Of a stretch of DNA of 8,766 nt, positions 6,792 to 8,766 are shown piece after piece. This DNA is from Actinomycetes bacterium (GTDB lineage Bacteria; Actinomycetota; Actinomycetes; Propionibacteriales; Propionibacteriaceae), in the NCBI GenBank assembly GCA_023443125.1, contig JAEZVO010000012.1, positions 1-8,766 on the forward strand. The letters run 5' to 3'. Both the position numbers and the translations under genes were made by a program. How positions within the stretch are numbered: the stretch's first letter is position 1; every line of letters starts with the position of its first letter. Below the pieces are notes generated by a model, which worked only from the letters and a program-made list of their open reading frames with translations, was not told the DNA's origin and did not search any database.

Positions 6792-6832
6792 GTCCACCCG
6801 GTGGGGCAGACGAAGATCCGTCCGTGGGTGGA
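6769..6832. repeat. three GGGTGGA elements in the divergent promoter region
   Basis: CGGGTGGAC at 6769-6777 is exactly inverted as GTCCACCCG at 6792-6800, with 14 bases between. A third, direct copy, GGGTGGA, is at 6826-6832. The centre of the inverted pair sits in the -35 to -10 spacer of the minus-strand gene. A short palindrome CCACC-C-GGTGG (6794-6804) overlaps the second copy. This arrangement suggests an operator shared by the divergent genes, but GC-rich background makes short repeats easier to find. Confidence 0.35.
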
Positions 6833-6867
6833 TGGCCGATGACCCGGGCGGCGGCCATGCTGGAGCC

Positions 6868-7527
6868 ATGAGCATCGCGACACGGACGCTGGAGCGGCAG
6901 GGGGAGGCCGACGTCGCCCCCGCCGACCCTCGCCGCACCCGCCGCATCCGCCTCGCGTTCCGTCTCGCGACGGCGGTGGGGCTGCTCGTGGTCCTCACCC
7001 TCGTCGTCCTCGGCATCACCACCGGGGTGCTCGCGTCCGTGGAGCCCCTGCGGGCCTTCGTCGGCCGCTTCGGGGCCTTCGCGCCGGTGGCGTTCGTGCT
7101 GGCTGGCGCCGTCGAGGCGGTCGTCCCCGTGATCCCCGGCTCCGGGGCGGTGCTCTCCGCGCCGGTGCTGTTCGGGCCGGTGCGCGGTGTGGTCTACGCC
7201 TACCTCGCGACGGTGCTCGGCTCCATCCTCGTCTTCACGATCTCACGGGTGCTGGGCCGCGACCTCGTCGTCGCCCGCGTCCCACCCCGCGTCCTCGAAC
7301 GCTACGGCTCCTGGCTCGACGACCCCCGCTTCACCAAGTGGTTCGCCATCGCGATCGCCGCGCCCTTCGCGCCCGACGACGCCCTCTGCTACCTCGCCGG
7401 CCTCACCCCGATGCGCTGGCGCACCTATCTGTTGATCCTGCTCGTCTGCAAGCCCTGGGGTGTGCTGCTGTACACCACCGGCCTGCTCGCCCTGTTGAAG
7501 GTGGTCTTCCCGTGGCTGGAACTCTGA
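6868..7527 (+). CDS. VTT-domain (TVP38/TMEM64, DedA superfamily) membrane protein
   Basis: Members of this superfamily are integral membrane proteins implicated in moving or scrambling lipids; bacterial DedA relatives recycle undecaprenyl phosphate. From the ATG at 6868 there are 219 residues. After a basic cytosolic N-terminus (about 1-30) comes a helix at 32-54. The VTT core follows: E83 and IPGSGAVLSAPVLFGPVRGVVYAY (about 89-112), LGSILVFTISRVLGRDLV (about 117-134), and APFAPDDALCYLAGLTPMRW (about 165-184), with further helices to the C-terminus. The proline/glycine pattern and the R-x-x-G-R after the third hydrophobic stretch are characteristic. The start is uncertain: ATG 6832 and ATG 6772 are in frame upstream, and the GGAG before 6868 is only two bases from it. 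The last 16 bases overlap the glycosyltransferase gene, implying translational coupling and a shared pathway. The transported lipid is unknown. Confidence 0.87.
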   Translation: MSIATRTLERQGEADVAPADPRRTRRIRLAFRLATAVGLLVVLTLVVLGITTGVLASVEPLRAFVGRFGAFAPVAFVLAGAVEAVVPVIPGSGAVLSAPVLFGPVRGVVYAYLATVLGSILVFTISRVLGRDLVVARVPPRVLERYGSWLDDPRFTKWFAIAIAAPFAPDDALCYLAGLTPMRWRTYLLILLVCKPWGVLLYTTGLLALLKVVFPWLEL

Positions 7528-8666
7528 TCCCCGCCCGCCGCGCCCCGCGCGTGTGCCTCTACCGCGGCCTCGGTCGACTCATGGAACGCAGCGGCGTGGG
7601 CTCCGCGATGCGGCACCAGGCGTCGATGCTGCGCGCGGCCGGGACTGCGCTCGTCGGGCTCTGGGAGCGCCCCGACGTCGTCCAGCTCAACACGGTCCTG
7701 CCTGACACCCCGCTCGTCGCCCTCCTCGCCCGGGCGCGCGGGATCCCGGTGGTGCTCTACGCGCACTCCACGAGGCAGGACTTCGAGCAGTCGTGGCGCG
7801 GTTCGAAGTGGCTGGCGCCCTGGTTCGAGCAGTGGCTGCGACTCGTCTACCGGTGCGGGGACGTCGTCGTGACCCCCACGCCCTACTCGAAGCGCATCAT
7901 CGACGGTTACGGCCTGCGCGCCCCGGTGCGGGTGCTCACCAACGGTGTCGACACCGACTTCTTCCACGGCGACCCCGACGCCCGGGCCCGCTTCCGCCGC
8001 CGGCACGGGCTGGCCGACGGCGACCGAGCCGTGCTCAGCGTCGGGCATCTCATGGTCCGCAAGGGCATCGTCGAGTACGTGTCGCTGGCGCGTTCGATGC
8101 CCGAGGTGACGTTCTTCTGGGCGGGGTCCGCGCCGGAGGCGATGATGACCCCCGACGTCCGGGCCGCCCTCGACGACGCCCCGCCCAACCTGCGCCTGCT
8201 CAGCCAGATCCGCGCCGACGAGGTGCGCGACGCCTACGCGGGTGCCGACCTGTTCTGCTTCATGTCGCACGAGGAGACCCAGGGCATCGTCGTGCTCGAG
8301 GCCCTGGCCAGCGGCGTCCCGGTGCTGGTGCGCGACATCCCCGTCTACGACGGGTGGCTGCCCCGCGACGCCGTGCACCGGGCGCGGTCGGTGGTGGAGT
8401 TCCGGGCCGCGGTGTCGGCCATCCTCGACGGCGAGGCCCCGGCGCGTACCGCGCGCGGCCGAGCGCTCGCCGAGGGCCACGACCTCCGCGTGGTGGCCGG
8501 CGAACTCTGCGGCATCCACGCCGCCCTGGTTCTGCGGGAGCCTCAGCCCTCGACGACCTCCCGGGCCTCGACGAACGCTTGGATGGCGCGGTCCAGGTCC
8601 TCGCGGGTCAGCGTCGCGCTGAGCTGCGTGCGGATGCGAGCCTTGCCCTTCGGGACCACCGGGTAG
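7512..8666 (+). CDS. glycosyltransferase, GT4 family (GT-B fold)
   Basis: Transfers a sugar from a nucleotide-sugar donor to an unidentified acceptor; cytosolic and probably membrane-associated, since it has no signal peptide. GTG 7512 gives 384 residues and has GGTGG seven bases upstream. The acceptor-side domain starts with RVCLYRGLGRLMERSGVGSAMRHQ (about 13-36) and includes DVVQLNT and YAHSTRQDF. The donor domain has TNGVDTDFF (143-151), VGHLMVRKG (177-185) with basic residues R183/K184, and the E-x7-E motif in EETQGIVVLEALASG (E255, E263). These are standard GT4 features. Recognisable homology ends near residue 345. The last 40 or so residues are Ser/Arg-rich, low-complexity and antisense to kbl, so the native stop may have been lost. 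The overlap with the VTT gene suggests one operon, perhaps for a glycolipid or a lipid-linked glycan. Donor and acceptor cannot be read from the sequence. Confidence 0.9.
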   Translation: MAGTLIPARRAPRVCLYRGLGRLMERSGVGSAMRHQASMLRAAGTALVGLWERPDVVQLNTVLPDTPLVALLARARGIPVVLYAHSTRQDFEQSWRGSKWLAPWFEQWLRLVYRCGDVVVTPTPYSKRIIDGYGLRAPVRVLTNGVDTDFFHGDPDARARFRRRHGLADGDRAVLSVGHLMVRKGIVEYVSLARSMPEVTFFWAGSAPEAMMTPDVRAALDDAPPNLRLLSQIRADEVRDAYAGADLFCFMSHEETQGIVVLEALASGVPVLVRDIPVYDGWLPRDAVHRARSVVEFRAAVSAILDGEAPARTARGRALAEGHDLRVVAGELCGIHAALVLREPQPSTTSRASTNAWMARSRSSRVSVALSCVRMRALPFGTTG

Positions 8667-8766
8667 GAGAACGCCCGGACGTACACGCCGCGGGCGAGCA
8701 CCTCGTCGGCCATCTTCGCGGCCTTCACCGCGTCGCCGATCATCACCGGGGCGATGGGGTGGGTGG
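8543..8766 (-). CDS. kbl: glycine C-acetyltransferase (2-amino-3-ketobutyrate CoA ligase), C-terminal part
   Basis: PLP-dependent alpha-oxoamine synthase. It cleaves 2-amino-3-ketobutyrate with CoA to glycine and acetyl-CoA, the second step of threonine breakdown after threonine dehydrogenase. Only about 73 C-terminal residues are present, and the frame is open to the right edge. It reads THPIAPVMIGDAVKAAKMAD, then GVYVRAFSYPVVPKGKARIRTQLSA and LTREDLDRAIQAFVEA. The FxYPVVPKGxARIRTQxSA block is highly typical of Kbl and less so of BioF-type relatives. The catalytic lysine region lies outside the window. The 3' end overlaps the convergent glycosyltransferase frame by 124 bases. Family certain, Kbl rather than another oxoamine synthase very likely. 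Confidence 0.9.
   Translation of the reverse strand, partial: THPIAPVMIGDAVKAAKMADEVLARGVYVRAFSYPVVPKGKARIRTQLSATLTREDLDRAIQAFVEAREVVEG

Noticed and set aside
5627..6871. A 414-codon open frame on the plus strand rich in Glu, Arg, Gly and Gln
   Set aside because: It is antisense to the 399-residue membrane protein. The composition (EREQHGEQQQGQ-like runs) is the expected mirror of hydrophobic codons.
7425..8519. A 364-codon open frame on the minus strand
   Set aside because: It is antisense to the VTT and glycosyltransferase genes, which both have clear family motifs.

Overview
The window is a high-GC actinobacterial chromosome segment. The base composition, GTG starts, a GTP-type PEP carboxykinase and TANNNT -10 boxes placed 6-7 bases before start codons all fit Actinomycetota. 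A propionibacterial-type relative is possible, but no 16S rRNA or other marker is present, so this is inference. It is mostly a housekeeping stretch of central carbon metabolism, and I do not see a convincing new multi-gene system. No tRNA, rRNA, CRISPR array, insertion sequence or phage gene was recognised.

Left part (1-2439). The first 1137 bases carry the N-terminal 379 codons of 6-phosphogluconate dehydrogenase (gnd, minus strand), cut by the window edge. A roughly 500-base, AT-richer stretch follows. It holds one probable small acidic protein of unknown function (plus strand, stop at 1628) and leads directly into a ZIP-family metal transporter of the ZupT type (1648-2439).

Middle part (2450-5554). 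L-lactate dehydrogenase (ldh) and GTP-dependent PEP carboxykinase (pckG) lie in tandem on the minus strand, pckG first. A strong imperfect hairpin separates them, so they are probably separate transcripts. Upstream of pckG is a 140-base gap with a candidate -10 box, a 15-base palindrome (possible operator) and a perfect 24-base palindrome. The latter is probably the terminator of the next gene.

Right part (5555-8766). A 399-residue, about eight-helix membrane protein of unknown function (minus strand) is divergent from a two-gene plus-strand unit. That unit encodes a VTT/TVP38-type (DedA superfamily) membrane protein and a GT4-family glycosyltransferase overlapping it by 16 bases. The divergent promoter region contains three copies of a GGGTGGA element. 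The glycosyltransferase frame runs 124 bases into the 3' end of a convergent gene, glycine C-acetyltransferase (kbl), which is cut by the right edge.

Functionally, gnd (oxidative pentose phosphate pathway), ldh (lactate/pyruvate) and pckG (oxaloacetate/PEP) are central carbon genes. kbl links threonine and glycine catabolism to acetyl-CoA. The VTT protein and glycosyltransferase look like an envelope or lipid-linked sugar module of undefined substrate.
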